Positions 1 through 10,500 of a DNA stretch of 64,000 nucleotides are shown here, piece after piece; positions within the stretch are counted from its first letter, which is position 1; the number at the start of each line of letters is the position of its first letter. The notes beneath the pieces were generated by a model. That model saw only the letters and a list, made by a program, of their open reading frames with translations. It ran no database searches and was not told where the DNA came from. The position numbers and the translations under genes were made by a program. This DNA is from Frankia sp. QA3 (GTDB taxonomy: Bacteria; Actinomycetota; Actinomycetes; Frankiales; Frankiaceae). Location: the NCBI RefSeq assembly GCF_000262465.1, contig NZ_CM001489.1, positions 3,545,899-3,609,898 of the forward strand. The letters run 5' to 3'.

Positions 1-1
1 C

Positions 2-2743
2 GACTTTCTCCAGGCCGAGCACGACGACCGGGAAAAGCTGCTCAAGACGCTGTTCCACGTCAGCCGCTTCGAGTTCACCGAGCAGTGGCTGCGCGACCGG
101 GCCAAGAGCGGCCGCGACGGGCTGGCGGTCGCCACGGCCGAGCTCGGCCGGGTGGCCGCGCGGATCGCCCAGGTCGCCGGGGTGACCGAGCCCGCGGACC
201 CGACGGACGATCCCGGCTGGGCCACCGATCTGGCCCGCCAGGCGGACGCGGCGGCGGCCCAGGCCGAGGCTGCGCACCAGGCGGCCGGCCGCGCCCGCAC
301 CGCCGCCGACGACGCGCTCGCCGACGCCCGCGACCTCGTCCGCCGCATCGACCGGCGCCGGACGCTCACGGCGCGGCGCGGCGAGCTGGACGACCGCCGC
401 GCCGCGGTCGATCGGCTCGCCGCCGACGCCGATGCGGCTCGACGGGCCGCGGTCGTCACCCCCGCGCTGGCCGAGCTGCGCCGGCGCACCGCGGCCGCCC
501 AGCAGACCCGCGCGGCGGCACAGGCCGCGTGGCAGCGCCTGGCCGCTCACCCCGCGGGCCTGCTCCCCGCCGACCAGCCCGCGCGCCCGGCCGCCGAGAC
601 CTCGCCGCGAACCCCGGACGGCGACCGGGCTGCCGCCAGCGCCACGGGCCGCGGTGGAACCGACCAGGACGACGGCCCTGGCGGACCCACCGACGTCGAG
701 GAGCTCGCCGGACTCGTCCGGCTCGCCCACGTCGAGGTCGGCCGGCTGGAGGGACTGGCGCGGACCCGGGCGGAGGCCGAACAGGATGACCGGACCGCGC
801 AGGAGGCCGAGCGCGAGGCCGAGGAGCATCGGCGCGAAGCCGAGGCGCTCGCTCGCCGGCTCTCCACCGAGCTGCCGGCGGTCCGGGCAGCGGCCGAGTC
901 CCGGGTGGCCACCGCGCGCCGCGCCGGCGCCGCCCTGCCCGCCCTGACCGAACGGGCCCGGTGGACCCGGGAACTGGCCGGCGCGGTCGCGGACCAGCAC
1001 CGGGCCCGCCGGGACGCCGACGTCGCCCGCGACCGCGCCGCGACCGCCCGCTCCCACGCCGGGGACGTGCGCCGGCAGCGCTTCGACGCGATCACCGCGG
1101 AACTCGCCGCGGCGCTCGTCGACGGCACGCCCTGTCCGGTGTGCGGCGCGTTCGAGCACCCCGACCCGGCGGAGGTCCGTGCCGACCACGTGAGCAAGGA
1201 GGAGGAGACCGCCGCCGAGCAGGAGGCGGATCGGCTCGCGGCCGAGGCGGCGGTGGCCCTGCGCGCCGTCGACCGGTTGGAGACGCAGGTCCGGACGCTT
1301 CATGCCGAGCTGGCCCGCGAGCCGACCGGCCTGTCGGACCTGCCCGCCGCGCCGGGCCCGAGCACCGACGACACGCCCGACCTCCCGGCCACAAACGAGT
1401 CAGGGGCACCGGACGACGAGGCCGAGGACGCGCTGGCGCAGGTGCGGCGCTTCGATCTCGTGCGGCTGCTCGACGACCGGGCGCCCGCGTCGGCGCTCCG
1501 GCTCGAGAAGCTCGCCGCCGGCGTGGACGACCTGGTGACGGTCCGCGCCCGAGCCGCCGCGGACCTGGCCCCCGCCGAAGCCGCCCTGCTCGCCGTGTAC
1601 GAGGAGGAGAAGAACGCCGCCGCCCGTCTGGCGGCGTCGCGGTCCAGCGAGCAGGCGGGCCGGCTGCGCGCGACGCAGATGCGCCAGCTCGCCGCGACGA
1701 GGCTCGCGGCGGTACCCGCCGACCTGCGCGAGACCGAGGCGCTGGCGGCCCGGCTGGACGCGGTGACGGCGCTCGCCGCCGACCAGGAGGCCACGTACGA
1801 CGCGGAGCTGGCCGCCGAGCGGGCCCGCGCGGAACACGTCCGGGCCGGCCTCACCGCGCTCGATCTCGTCCGCCAGGCGGGCTTCACCGATCTGGACGAC
1901 GCTGCCGCCGCCGTCCGCGAAGGGGACTGGCTTCGGGCCGCCGAGCAGGAGGTCCAGGCGTACCGGGAGGAGAGCGCCGCGATCGCCGGGGCGCTGGCCA
2001 GCGACGATCTCGCCGTCGACCCCGACACCGCGGTGCACCTTGCCGAGCATGAGGCGGCCGCCGAGGCGGCTCGGCAGGCGCACGAGTCGGCCGTCGCCGC
2101 ACTGGCGCGGGCGAGCGGGCGGGCCAGCGAGCTCGCCGCCCTCCACACCACCTTCACCGCGGACCTCACCGAGCTGGGCCCCCTGCGCGCCGCGGCGGAC
2201 GAGCTGCATCAGCTGGCCGAGCTCGCCGCGGGCCGCGGCGGCAACACCGAGGGAATGCCGCTGTCCAGCTTCGTGCTCGCCGCCCGGCTGGAGGAGGTGG
2301 CGATCGCGGCAAGCCGGCGGTTCGCCGCGATGAGCGCCGGGCGGTTCACCCTCGTCCACGACACCGAGGAGCGGCGCGACCGACGGCGGCGCGCGGGGCT
2401 GGGCCTGCTCGTCGAGGACGCGTGGACGGGCCGTCGACGCAACACCAGGACGTTGTCCGGCGGCGAGACCTTCCAGGCCGCGCTGTCGCTGGCCCTGGGG
2501 CTCGCCGACGTCGTGACCGCCGAGGCGGGCGGGCGGCGCATGGATGCGCTGTTCATCGACGAGGGCTTCGGGACCCTGGATCCCGACAGCCTGGACGAGG
2601 TGATGGCCGTCCTCGACGAACTGCGTTCCGGCGGGCGGCTCGTCGGTGTCGTCAGCCACGTCGCCGATCTGCGCCAGCGCATCCCGAATCAGATCCGGGT
2701 CATCAAGGGCACGAACGGCAGCCGCGTCGAGACCACACCCTGA
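2..2743 (+). CDS. sbcC: SbcC/Rad50-type SMC nuclease ATPase, 5' end outside window
   Basis: This is the ATPase subunit of the SbcCD (Mre11-Rad50 type) nuclease, which processes DNA ends and hairpins in the cytoplasm. The reading frame is open from the left edge, so the N-terminal Walker A half is missing; 913 residues are visible. Long Ala/Arg/Glu-rich coiled-coil arms flank a zinc-hook motif PCPVCG (Cys codons at 1133 and 1142). The C-terminal head carries the ABC signature LSGGETFQ (about 2455-2478) and a Walker B segment LFIDEGFGTLD (about 2550-2580). It converges on proB with only 25 bp between stop codons. The sbcD partner would be expected just upstream, outside the window. The family call is firm; the exact start cannot be seen. 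Confidence 0.93.
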   Translation, partial: DFLQAEHDDREKLLKTLFHVSRFEFTEQWLRDRAKSGRDGLAVATAELGRVAARIAQVAGVTEPADPTDDPGWATDLARQADAAAAQAEAAHQAAGRARTAADDALADARDLVRRIDRRRTLTARRGELDDRRAAVDRLAADADAARRAAVVTPALAELRRRTAAAQQTRAAAQAAWQRLAAHPAGLLPADQPARPAAETSPRTPDGDRAAASATGRGGTDQDDGPGGPTDVEELAGLVRLAHVEVGRLEGLARTRAEAEQDDRTAQEAEREAEEHRREAEALARRLSTELPAVRAAAESRVATARRAGAALPALTERARWTRELAGAVADQHRARRDADVARDRAATARSHAGDVRRQRFDAITAELAAALVDGTPCPVCGAFEHPDPAEVRADHVSKEEETAAEQEADRLAAEAAVALRAVDRLETQVRTLHAELAREPTGLSDLPAAPGPSTDDTPDLPATNESGAPDDEAEDALAQVRRFDLVRLLDDRAPASALRLEKLAAGVDDLVTVRARAAADLAPAEAALLAVYEEEKNAAARLAASRSSEQAGRLRATQMRQLAATRLAAVPADLRETEALAARLDAVTALAADQEATYDAELAAERARAEHVRAGLTALDLVRQAGFTDLDDAAAAVREGDWLRAAEQEVQAYREESAAIAGALASDDLAVDPDTAVHLAEHEAAAEAARQAHESAVAALARASGRASELAALHTTFTADLTELGPLRAAADELHQLAELAAGRGGNTEGMPLSSFVLAARLEEVAIAASRRFAAMSAGRFTLVHDTEERRDRRRRAGLGLLVEDAWTGRRRNTRTLSGGETFQAALSLALGLADVVTAEAGGRRMDALFIDEGFGTLDPDSLDEVMAVLDELRSGGRLVGVVSHVADLRQRIPNQIRVIKGTNGSRVETTP

Positions 2744-2768
2744 TCGCCCCGGCGGCGAGGCGCGAGGA

Positions 2769-3881
2769 TCAGCGGGTCGGCAGCAGCAGGACGAGGTCGT
2801 CCCGGTGCACGATCTCCCGTTCGTAGGAGGGACCGAGTTCGGCGGCAAGCTCGGCGGTGGACCGTCCCAGCATCGCCGGCAGCTCTGCCGCGTCGAACGC
2901 CACCAGCCCCCTGGCCACCGGGCGGCCGTCGGGATCGACGAGATCCACGGGGTCGCCCGCGGCGAAGTCGCCCTCGACGCCGGTGACCCCGGCGGGCAGC
3001 AACGACGCCCGCCGCCGCACGACGGCCGCGACGGCACCGTCGTCCAGGCGCAGCAGCCCCTCCGGCGCAGTGGCGTGCGCCAGCCACAGCAGCCGAGAGG
3101 CCCGGCGCGGGCCGGTGGGATGGAACACCGTCCCGACCTCCTCGCCGCGTAGCACCGACGCGGCGTTCGCCGCCGAGGTGATGATCGCGGTGACCCCGCC
3201 GGACGCGGCCATGCGGGCGGCCTCGATCTTGGTTGCCATGCCGCCGACGCCGACGCCGGCGGTTCCCGTCCCGTGGGCGGTGAGCCCGGCGAGGTCCGCG
3301 TCCGAGCGCACCTCGCGCAGCAGGTTCGCCGGCCCGTGGCGGGGGTTGGCGTCGTAGAGACCGTCCACGTCCGACAGCAGCACCAGCAGGTCGGCGGACA
3401 CCAGGTGGGCGACGATCGCGGCGAGGCGGTCGTTGTCGCCGAAGCGGATCTCCTGGGTTGCCACCGCGTCGTTCTCGTTGACGATCGGAACGACGCCGAG
3501 TTCAAGGAGCCGGTCGAGCGCGGTACGCGCGTTGCGGTAGTGGGTGCGGCGGATGACGTCGGTGGCGGTCAGCAGCACCTGGCCGACGCGGTAGCCCGCC
3601 CGGCCGAAGGCCGCGGCGTAGCTGTGGACCAGGGAGCTCTGCCCCACGCTGGCCGCGGCCTGCTGGGTGGCGAGGTCACGCGGCCGGCGGGCCAGCCCGA
3701 GTGGGGCGAGACCGGCTGCGATCGCCCCGGAGGAGACGAGCACGAGCTGCCCGGCCCTGGGCAGCAGCGCGGACACGAGGCTCTCCAGGCGGGCGACGTC
3801 GAGCCCGCCCGCCGCCGTCGTCAGCGAGGACGACCCGACCTTGACGACGACACGCTGCGCATCGGCCACGAACGCCCGCAT
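2769..3881 (-). CDS. proB: Glutamate 5-kinase
   Basis: Catalyses ATP-dependent phosphorylation of L-glutamate, the first step of proline synthesis, in the cytoplasm. The 370-residue protein begins MRAFVADAQRVVVKVGSSSL, with the KVGSS nucleotide-binding loop of the amino-acid kinase fold. It continues with VNENDAV and GDNDRLAA substrate-loop motifs and GTGGM-like text (GTAGVGVGGMATK), and ends in a C-terminal PUA domain of about 85 residues. Length is normal for the kinase-plus-PUA form. It starts 8 bp after the obg stop on the same strand, so it is probably the last gene of the obg transcript, the usual actinobacterial order. Confidence 0.96.
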   Translation of the reverse strand: MRAFVADAQRVVVKVGSSSLTTAAGGLDVARLESLVSALLPRAGQLVLVSSGAIAAGLAPLGLARRPRDLATQQAAASVGQSSLVHSYAAAFGRAGYRVGQVLLTATDVIRRTHYRNARTALDRLLELGVVPIVNENDAVATQEIRFGDNDRLAAIVAHLVSADLLVLLSDVDGLYDANPRHGPANLLREVRSDADLAGLTAHGTGTAGVGVGGMATKIEAARMAASGGVTAIITSAANAASVLRGEEVGTVFHPTGPRRASRLLWLAHATAPEGLLRLDDGAVAAVVRRRASLLPAGVTGVEGDFAAGDPVDLVDPDGRPVARGLVAFDAAELPAMLGRSTAELAAELGPSYEREIVHRDDLVLLLPTR

Positions 3882-3889
3882 CTGCGCTC

Positions 3890-5494
3890 CTATGCGTCCG
3901 CGTCGGCGGCGCCGCCGGTCCGGGCGTCGGCGGCCGCGGTGTCCTCGTCGAGCAGGCGGGCACGCCGCGACCGGGCCATCCGCTCGGCCCGGGTGAGCCG
4001 GACCGAGCCGCTCAGCCGGTCGTCGCTGCCGCGGGGGCCGAGGGAGGCGGGCGCCGGGCCCGCCGCACGGTCCGCGGGACGCGGCGGCGCGGTCGTGACG
4101 TCCGGGTGCCGCTCCCCCGCCGTGGCGCCACGGGCGCCGGCACCCGGCTCGTCGGCGCCGAGACGGTCCTCGGTGACGTCGCCGCCGGCTCCCAGCCCAC
4201 CACCGCTCAGGGTCGGCTCCCAGTCGAAGGTGACGTCGCCGATCGTGACCTCGACGCCCGCGGTCGCGCCGAGCCGGGCGAGTTCCTTCTCCACTCCGAG
4301 CCGAGCGAGACGGTCGGCGAGGAACCCGATGGCCTCATCGTTGGTGAAGTCGGTCTGGCGCACCCAACGCTGCGGCTTCGCCCCGGAGATGAGGAAGCCC
4401 TCACCGAGGGACGTCACGGTGAAGTCCGGTTCGTTCACCGCCCGGGGACGCAGGACGATGCGGGTCGCGGACCGGCTCGGCGCCGCCGCCCGCAGCGCCG
4501 CGACCCGCTCCGCCAACGCCAGTGACAGCGCATGCACCCCCTGGCGGGTGGCGCTACTGACCGCGAACACGTCGAGCCCGCGGGCCCGCAGATCGGCGGT
4601 GACCAGTTCGGCGAGGTCGGCGGCGTCGGGCACGTCGATCTTGTTGAGGACGACGAGCCGGGGACGGTCGGACAGGTCGGCCGAATACGCCGCGAGCTCG
4701 GCCTCGATGACGTCGAGATCGGTCAGCGGGTCGCGTCCCGGTTCGAGCGTGGCGCAGTCCAGCACGTGCACGATCAGCGAGCAGCGCTCGATGTGCCGGA
4801 GGAACTCCAGGCCCAGACCGCGCCCCTCGCTGGCGCCCGGGATGAGGCCCGGGACATCCGCCACCGTGTACGGCGGGTGATCCCCTGCCCGCGCCACCCC
4901 GAGGTTGGGCACGAGGGTGGTGAACGGATAGTCGGCGATCTTGGGCTTGGCGGCGCTCAGCACGGACACCAGGGACGACTTCCCCGCGCTGGGGAATCCG
5001 ACGAGCGCGACGTCGGCCACCGTCTTGAGCTCCAGGACGGCGTCGAGCGACTCGCCGGGCTCACCGAGCTCGGCGAATCCGGGTGCCTTGCGGCGGGCGG
5101 AGGCCAGCGCCGCGTTCCCCCGGCCACCACGGCCGCCCCGGGCGAGCACGAACGCGCTGCCCGCCCCGACCAGGTCGATGAGCTGCTCACCGTCGTCGGT
5201 GAGGACGACCGTGCCGTCGGGCACGGGCAGGATGAGGTCCTCCCCGTCCGCGCCGTGACGGTTCGATCCCTGGCCGGGGCGACCCCGCGAGGCCCGCTGG
5301 TGCGGATGGAAGTGGAAGTCGAGCAGAGTGGTCACGCTCGGATCCACGACGAGGCGGACGTCGCCTCCGCGGCCGCCGTCGCCGCCGTCGGGACCGCCCA
5401 GCGGCTTGAACTTCTCCCGGTGGATGGAGGCGCAGCCGTGGCCGCCGTCCCCAGCCGCCGCGTGCAACACCACCCGGTCGACGAAGGTCGGCAT
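3890..5494 (-). CDS. obg: Obg-family GTPase (CgtA)
   Basis: Essential ribosome-associated GTPase linked to 50S assembly and stress. The start [18 protein letters not shown] was chosen because GGGGAGAGGAAG lies just upstream; a longer open frame has no family similarity. Domains in order: glycine-rich Obg fold (residues 1-160), G domain with P-loop GFPSAGKSS, switch text [13 protein letters not shown]3 [12 protein letters not shown] and G4 NKID, then an OCT domain. After the OCT domain comes a tail of roughly 100 residues rich in Gly/Ala/Asp. At 534 residues the protein is longer than most Obg proteins because of this tail. It lies between rpmA (289 bp upstream, with a terminator between) and proB (8 bp downstream). 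Confidence 0.96.
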   Translation of the reverse strand: MPTFVDRVVLHAAAGDGGHGCASIHREKFKPLGGPDGGDGGRGGDVRLVVDPSVTTLLDFHFHPHQRASRGRPGQGSNRHGADGEDLILPVPDGTVVLTDDGEQLIDLVGAGSAFVLARGGRGGRGNAALASARRKAPGFAELGEPGESLDAVLELKTVADVALVGFPSAGKSSLVSVLSAAKPKIADYPFTTLVPNLGVARAGDHPPYTVADVPGLIPGASEGRGLGLEFLRHIERCSLIVHVLDCATLEPGRDPLTDLDVIEAELAAYSADLSDRPRLVVLNKIDVPDAADLAELVTADLRARGLDVFAVSSATRQGVHALSLALAERVAALRAAAPSRSATRIVLRPRAVNEPDFTVTSLGEGFLISGAKPQRWVRQTDFTNDEAIGFLADRLARLGVEKELARLGATAGVEVTIGDVTFDWEPTLSGGGLGAGGDVTEDRLGADEPGAGARGATAGERHPDVTTAPPRPADRAAGPAPASLGPRGSDDRLSGSVRLTRAERMARSRRARLLDEDTAAADARTGGAADADA

Positions 5495-5594
5495 CGCTGC
5501 TTCCTCTCCCCTGCTCTGTGTCGTGCGGTCTTCGGACCGTCGTCCGCCGCAGGCGCCTCGCCCCATCGTGCGCCCGTCTCGCGACGCCCCGCGC

Positions 5595-5642
5595 ATCCCC
5601 GCGTCCGGGGATCCCCGCGTTCAGGGATCCCAGCGTTCCGCA
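5595..5642. repeat. Three tandem 16-bp units between rpmA and obg
   Basis: Units begin at 5595, 5611 and 5627 and read ATCCCCGCGTCCGGGG, ATCCCCGCGTTCAGGG and ATCCCAGCGTTCCGCA, so they are close but not identical copies. They lie in the obg leader, about 100 bp upstream of the obg start. Confidence 0.8.
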
Positions 5643-5656
5643 CCGCGGCACATGCC

Positions 5657-5698
5657 AAAACCGCGCGCACCAAACCCGAAGCGGGATGATGCGCGCGG
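5657..5698 (-). terminator. Intrinsic terminator after rplU-rpmA
   Basis: Read on the minus strand, CCGCGCGC (5698-5691) pairs with GCGCGCGG (5668-5661), with an inner CCC/GGG stem in the loop. It is followed directly by TTTT (5660-5657). It lies 86 bp beyond the rpmA stop and before obg. A hairpin with a U-run is rare in such GC-rich DNA, so this is a good candidate for at least partial termination between the ribosomal genes and obg. Confidence 0.6.
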
Positions 5699-5783
5699 CT
5701 GTGTGCTTGGCATCGGGGACGGCGAGCGCGTGGACGGGCGGGCCATGCCTGGCTCACCCGACCGGCATCGCCGTCCGGTCGAG

Positions 5784-6053
5784 TCAGGCGGCGGGCGCCG
5801 CCACCTGCTCGACCACGTTCACGACGCGGCGACCACGACGGTGGCCGAACTGCACGTGGCCGGCCGACAACGCGAAAAGCGTGTCGTCCTTACCGCGCCC
5901 GACCAGCTCACCCGGGTGGAAGTGGGTGCCGCGCTGACGAACGATGATCTCGCCGGCCTTGACGAACTGGCCGCCGAAGCGCTTCACGCCCAGCCGCTGA
6001 GCGTTGGAGTCCCGACCGTTGCGCGAGGAGCTCGCGCCCTTCTTATGCGCCAT
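5784..6053 (-). CDS. rpmA: 50S ribosomal protein L27
   Basis: Component of the 50S subunit near the peptidyl-transferase centre. The 89-residue sequence starts [20 protein letters not shown], the diagnostic L27 N-terminus, and continues with [20 protein letters not shown]. Length is normal, with a short Ala-rich extension at the C-terminus. It follows rplU by 5 bp on the same strand, so the two are co-transcribed. Confidence 0.98.
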   Translation of the reverse strand: MAHKKGASSSRNGRDSNAQRLGVKRFGGQFVKAGEIIVRQRGTHFHPGELVGRGKDDTLFALSAGHVQFGHRRGRRVVNVVEQVAAPAA

Positions 6054-6058
6054 CTCGC

Positions 6059-6376
6059 TCAGGCCTTCCCGGTCTCGATGCCGGTCACCTTGAGACGCGT
6101 CAGCTTCTGGCGGTGGCCCTGACGCTTGTGGTAGCCGGTCTTGTTCTTGAACTTGTGGATCCGGATCTTCGGACCCTTGACGACGCCGACCACCTCGGCG
6201 GTCACCTCGACGGACGCGAGCGCGTCGGCGTCGTGGGTGACCGAGTCGCCGTCGACGAGCAGGAGCGCCGGAAGGTTCACGGCCGCGCCCGGCTCTCCGG
6301 AAAGGAGTTCGACGTCGACGACATCGCCGACGGCGACCCTGTGCTGCTTGCCGCCGCTGGCAACGACCGCGTACAC
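6059..6376 (-). CDS. rplU: 50S ribosomal protein L21
   Basis: Binds 23S rRNA in the 50S subunit. The 105-residue protein starts [20 protein letters not shown] and has the conserved C-terminal segment [20 protein letters not shown]. Length is typical. It is the first gene of the rplU-rpmA unit. Its promoter must lie in the gap to 6829, which it shares with a divergent gene. Confidence 0.98.
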   Translation of the reverse strand: MYAVVASGGKQHRVAVGDVVDVELLSGEPGAAVNLPALLLVDGDSVTHDADALASVEVTAEVVGVVKGPKIRIHKFKNKTGYHKRQGHRQKLTRLKVTGIETGKA

Positions 6377-6829
6377 CAGATCTCCCTGCTGTTGTTGTAC
6401 CGCTGTGACCGCACGGAACCAGGTTCCCCGCGGAGCTTTGGGTGCGTCCCCGCCGCCACCGGCCGCACCGCAGCCGTCCGGCGGCTCTTCCGGTGGGCCG
6501 GGCCCAGTCCGGATGAACGCGCGGACTCCACCTTACAGGTCATCGCCGCGTGGGTGACGGTCGGGAGCCGCACCACCGGTGCCCACCGGGCGGAGGCCGG
6601 CCGGCGAGGAGGCCGAGGTCGCCTTTTTCCGCCTGCGGTCCGGGCGGCTCGCCCGGACCGGTCACCGAGGTCGCACCACCCTGTCCCCGCGCGCACGGAC
6701 CATATCCCCGGATGACCCGGACGGGCCATGGTGGAGCACGCCGGGGAAGGGGAAGCATGGATCGTCCGCATGGCGCAGTTCCACGATGGATCGTGAGGCT
6801 TCGACGCCGGAGGCAATGTCGCGTCGGGG
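6377..6829. other. Divergent intergenic region, rplU leader
   Basis: This 453-bp gap between rplU and the divergent membrane-protein gene should hold both promoters; I cannot assign -10/-35 boxes with confidence. One clear structure is a perfect hairpin at 6637-6659, GGTCCGGGCG pairing with CGCCCGGACC around a 3-base loop. A run of five T (6624-6628) lies on its left side. No convincing coding sequence is seen. Confidence 0.5.
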
Positions 6830-7402
6830 GTGATGGGGATGGTCTGGCAACTGCTCGTCTGGACCGCGGGCGCCGGGACCGCCATAGCGCTGGCCGTAGC
6901 CTGCCGCCCGGCGGCCGAGGCGGCCCGCCGCCACGGCTCGGTTCCCGGCACGGTGCCGGCCGCGACCGGAGCGCTGGCGGCGCTGGTGGTGGTCGGCCTC
7001 GTCCTCACCGCCCTCGCCGGCGTGCCGCCGCGGGTGGGTGCCTGCTGGCTGCTGGGGACCGCGCTGGCGGCGGGATGGATCGCGCTGCGGCGCCGGGATC
7101 CGGCGGCCTGGGGCGTGCCGCCGGTGGCGCAGCCTGCGGGCGGGGAGGCGGGGCAGGACGGCGCGGCGCGCCAGCGGATGAGTCCGGACCTCGCCGATCA
7201 GGACGATCTCGTCCAGTCACTGACGATCGCTTCATATGCGTTGCAGATGGGCGACCCTGGGCGCGCCCATCAGGCGGTCGAGGTCGCGCTGTCCCGCTCC
7301 CGGGCCACCCTGGATCTGCTGATGCGGGAGAATCCCGGCCGCGGGTTCGTCCGCTCCGGACCGGCCACGGCCCAGAGCCCGGCCGGTCCGACCGCCGCCT
7401 GA
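6830..7402 (+). CDS. Hypothetical two-helix membrane protein
   Basis: Family not recognised. The 190-residue product starts at a GTG followed by ATG (MMGMVWQLLVW). Two hydrophobic stretches are visible, about residues 5-25 and 45-85 (the second probably two helices: LAALVVVGLVLTALAGV, then a segment ending in GTALAAGWIAL). After that come a positively charged RRRD and a cytoplasmic tail. The tail has a helical section, DLVQSLTIASYALQMGDPGRA, that looks structured rather than random. It is divergent from rplU and converges on rne; nothing in its context gives a function. Confidence 0.65.
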   Translation: MMGMVWQLLVWTAGAGTAIALAVACRPAAEAARRHGSVPGTVPAATGALAALVVVGLVLTALAGVPPRVGACWLLGTALAAGWIALRRRDPAAWGVPPVAQPAGGEAGQDGAARQRMSPDLADQDDLVQSLTIASYALQMGDPGRAHQAVEVALSRSRATLDLLMRENPGRGFVRSGPATAQSPAGPTAA

Positions 7403-7422
7403 GGCTGCCGCTCATCCGGCGC

Positions 7423-7445
7423 CGGGCGGTGGCCCTCCCCGCCCG
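7423..7445. terminator. Hairpin between convergent genes
   Basis: CGGGCGG (7423-7429) pairs with CCGCCCG (7439-7445) around a 9-base loop. It lies between the stop of the membrane-protein gene and the stop of rne, so it could end transcription from either side. There is no T-run. Confidence 0.4.
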
Positions 7446-7529
7446 GAAGGATCCGAGGGGGAGGACGACCAGCCGGGCTTGGGGGCTCCTGCGCTCGGCA
7501 GCGGCGGCGTGCGCGCGGCTGCCGGTCGG

Positions 7530-10500
7530 TCAGGTGCCGGCGGATTCGGCCGAGGGCGGCACGGACTCCAGTGACTCCGCCGGCTTGGAGACCGGACGGG
7601 ACGCCCGGCGTCGCCGGCTGCGGACGGGCTTGCCAGCGGCCACACCGCCGTCGGCGGTGGCGAGGCTGTCGGGGTCGTCGGAGTTCGCATAGACGGGCGG
7701 CGCCGTGTCCCCGCCGCCGGTCGGTGCCGCGATCGGGGCGGCCACCGGAACCGCCGTTGCGGGGACATGGCCGTTGCCATTCACCGCGACGATCGGCTCG
7801 GCCGCGGCCAGCACCGTGGTGGTGGGTGCCGACGGCGAGTCCGGGGTGCCGCCGGCATTGCCTGCCGTCACGCCGGTGGCTTCGTTCTCCGCCGCGGCCG
7901 GCTGGTCGACGTCGGCCGCCGGTGCGGTGCCGCCGGCCACCTCGGTGGCTGCCTCGGCCGAGCCGGCGGGAGCGCCGGACGAGGCGGCCGCGACGAGCGC
8001 GGGGCCGCCCGCGGCGCGGGTAGCGGCGCCCCGCGAGCGCCGACCTGACCCGCCGGGCCCGGCACCGACCGCGGCCGGTTCGGACTGGCTGGCGCCGGAC
8101 CCACCGGAAGCGGCCGAACCGGCCCCCGGGTGGGCCTGCCCGCCGTGGGCGCCGTTGCCGTTGAGGTGGATGAGCACGCCGCGACCGTTGCAGTGCACGC
8201 ACGGCTCGCTGTACGCCTCGAGCAGGCCCTGACCCACCCGCTTGCGGGTCATCTGGACCAGGCCGAGGCTCGTCACCTCCGCGACCTGATGCCGCGTGCG
8301 GTCACGGCCGAGGCACTCGGTGAGCCGGCGCAGGACCAGCTCCCGGTTGCTCTCCAGAACCATGTCGATGAAGTCGATGACGATGATCCCGCCGATGTCC
8401 CGCAGCCGCAGCTGGCGGACGATCTCCTCGGCGGCCTCCAGGTTGTTCTTGGTGACGGTCTCCTCGAGGTTGCCGCCCTTGCCGGTGAACTTGCCGGTGT
8501 TGACGTCGATGACCGTCATCGCCTCGGTGCGATCGATGACCAGCGACCCGCCGGAGGGCAGCCAGACCTTGCGGTCCAACGCCTTGGCGAGCTGCTCGTC
8601 CACCCGGTAGTCGACGAAGACGTCCCCGGTCCCCGTGTAGCGACGGATGCGCGGACGCAGGTCGGGGGCGACGGCGTCGATGTACTCCTCGATCGTCGCG
8701 GCCTCACCGGCGCCCTGGACGACCAGCTCGGTGAAGTCCTCGTTGAAGATGTCGCGGATCACCCGCACGACGAGGTCCGGCTCGCCGTAGAGCAGGGACG
8801 GCGCCGACGCCTTCTTCGCCCGCCGCTGGATGTCCTCCCACTGCGCGGCGAGCCGTTCGACGTCGCGTTCGAGCTCGGCCTCGCTGGCGCCCTCGGCGGC
8901 GGTGCGCACGATGACGCCGCCGTCCTCAGGCGTGATCTTCTTGAGGATGCTCTTGAGCCGCGCCCGCTCGGTGTCGGGCAGCTTGCGACTGATGCCGGCG
9001 TTCTGGCCGTCCGGCACATACACGAGGTACCGGCCCGGCAGGCTGATCTGGCTGGTGAGCCGGGCGCCCTTGTGACCGATGGGATCCTTGGAGACCTGGA
9101 CCAGGACCGACTGGCCCGACTTGAGCACCTGTTCGATCTTGCGGGGACGGCCGTCGAGCCCGGAGGCGTCGTAGTTGACCTCGCCGGCGTACAGGACGGC
9201 GTTGCGGCCCTTGCCGATGTCGACGAACGCCGCCTCCATGCTGGCCAGCACGTTCTGCACCCGGCCGAGGTAGACGTTGCCCGCGTACGACGCGGAGCTC
9301 GCCCGGGTGACGAAGTGCTCGACGAGCACGCCGTCCTCCAGGACGGCGATCTGGGTGCGGTCGCCCGCGTGGCGCACGACCATGCGACGCTCGACCGCCT
9401 CGCGGCGGGCGAGGAACTCGGCCTCGGTGACGATCGGCGGGCGGCGCCGGCCGCTGTCCCGGCCCTCGCGCCGCCGCTGGCGCTTGGCCTCCAGCCGGGT
9501 CGAGCCGCTCAGGCCGCGGACCAGGTCCTCGTCCCGACGGATCTCCCGCACGTGCACGACCGTGTTCGGCGGGTCGTCGGCCACCGCCGGCTCGTCGCCG
9601 CCGGCACGCCGGCGCCGCCGGCGGCGCCGGCGCGAACCGCCCGCGCGATCGTCCTCGTCCTCATCGTCGCGATCACCATCGTCGGTGCGGTCCGCCGCCT
9701 CGCCGCCGTCGGCCGCGGCGGCCGACTCCAGCTCGCCGCCCCGCCCGGGACGATCGGTGGCGTCCGCGGCCACGGAAGCGCGCGGGCCCTCGTCGGTCTC
9801 GCCGGCGCCGTCCTCGACGTCGGCGTCGGTACCGTCCTCGTCTCCGCGGGCCCGACCACGGCCCCGGCGGCCACGGCGGCGGCGACGGGTGGAACCCGAC
9901 CCGCCGCCCTGGTCGTCCTCGTCGAACTCCCCGTCCTCGTCAACGGCGACGAGTTCCTCGGCCGCGGCGATGTCGGTGTCGGTGGCCTCGACGGAAGGCT
10001 CACCCTCGCCGAGCGGCTCGTCGGCGTCGGTGGCCTCGAGGACGGCTGCCGATCCTGCCTCGTCCGCATCGTCGGCGCGCTGCCAGCGCGACTCGGCGGC
10101 CGCCGGCTCCGGCGCCTGGAAGGTCACCATCGCCACCGGGCGGCGGGCCGCCGGGCGGGGCACGGGCTCGGCGGGCAGTTCGTCTCCGATGCCAGCCCAG
10201 GTCGGAGCGGTGGCACGCCGGGTCCTCGTCCGGGTGCGGGTGCCGGCCGGGGCCGGCTCGGCGGCAGGCGGTACGGGCTGTGCCTGCTCACCCTCGGCGG
10301 GTGCGGAAGCAGGAGCCGAGCCGACCGGGGCACCAGCCGCAGCCGACGCCTCGGAGACGGCGGGCGGCCCAGCAACGGCGGGCGGCCCAGCAACGGCGGG
10401 CGGCCCAGCGACGGCCGATGGCTCAGCGACGGAGGCCGACGGAACCTCGCTGGCCGACCCTTCGGCCGCGCGGGCCGTGCCGGCGGGAGCCTCGGCTGAG

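Noticed and set aside
1400-3505. 701-codon open frame on the minus strand
   Set aside because: It crosses sbcC and proB in the wrong frame; both of those have clear family motifs. Long spurious frames are expected in very GC-rich DNA.
8130-10499. 789-codon open frame opposite rne
   Set aside because: Mirror of the RNase E coding sequence with no domain text; rne has all catalytic motifs.
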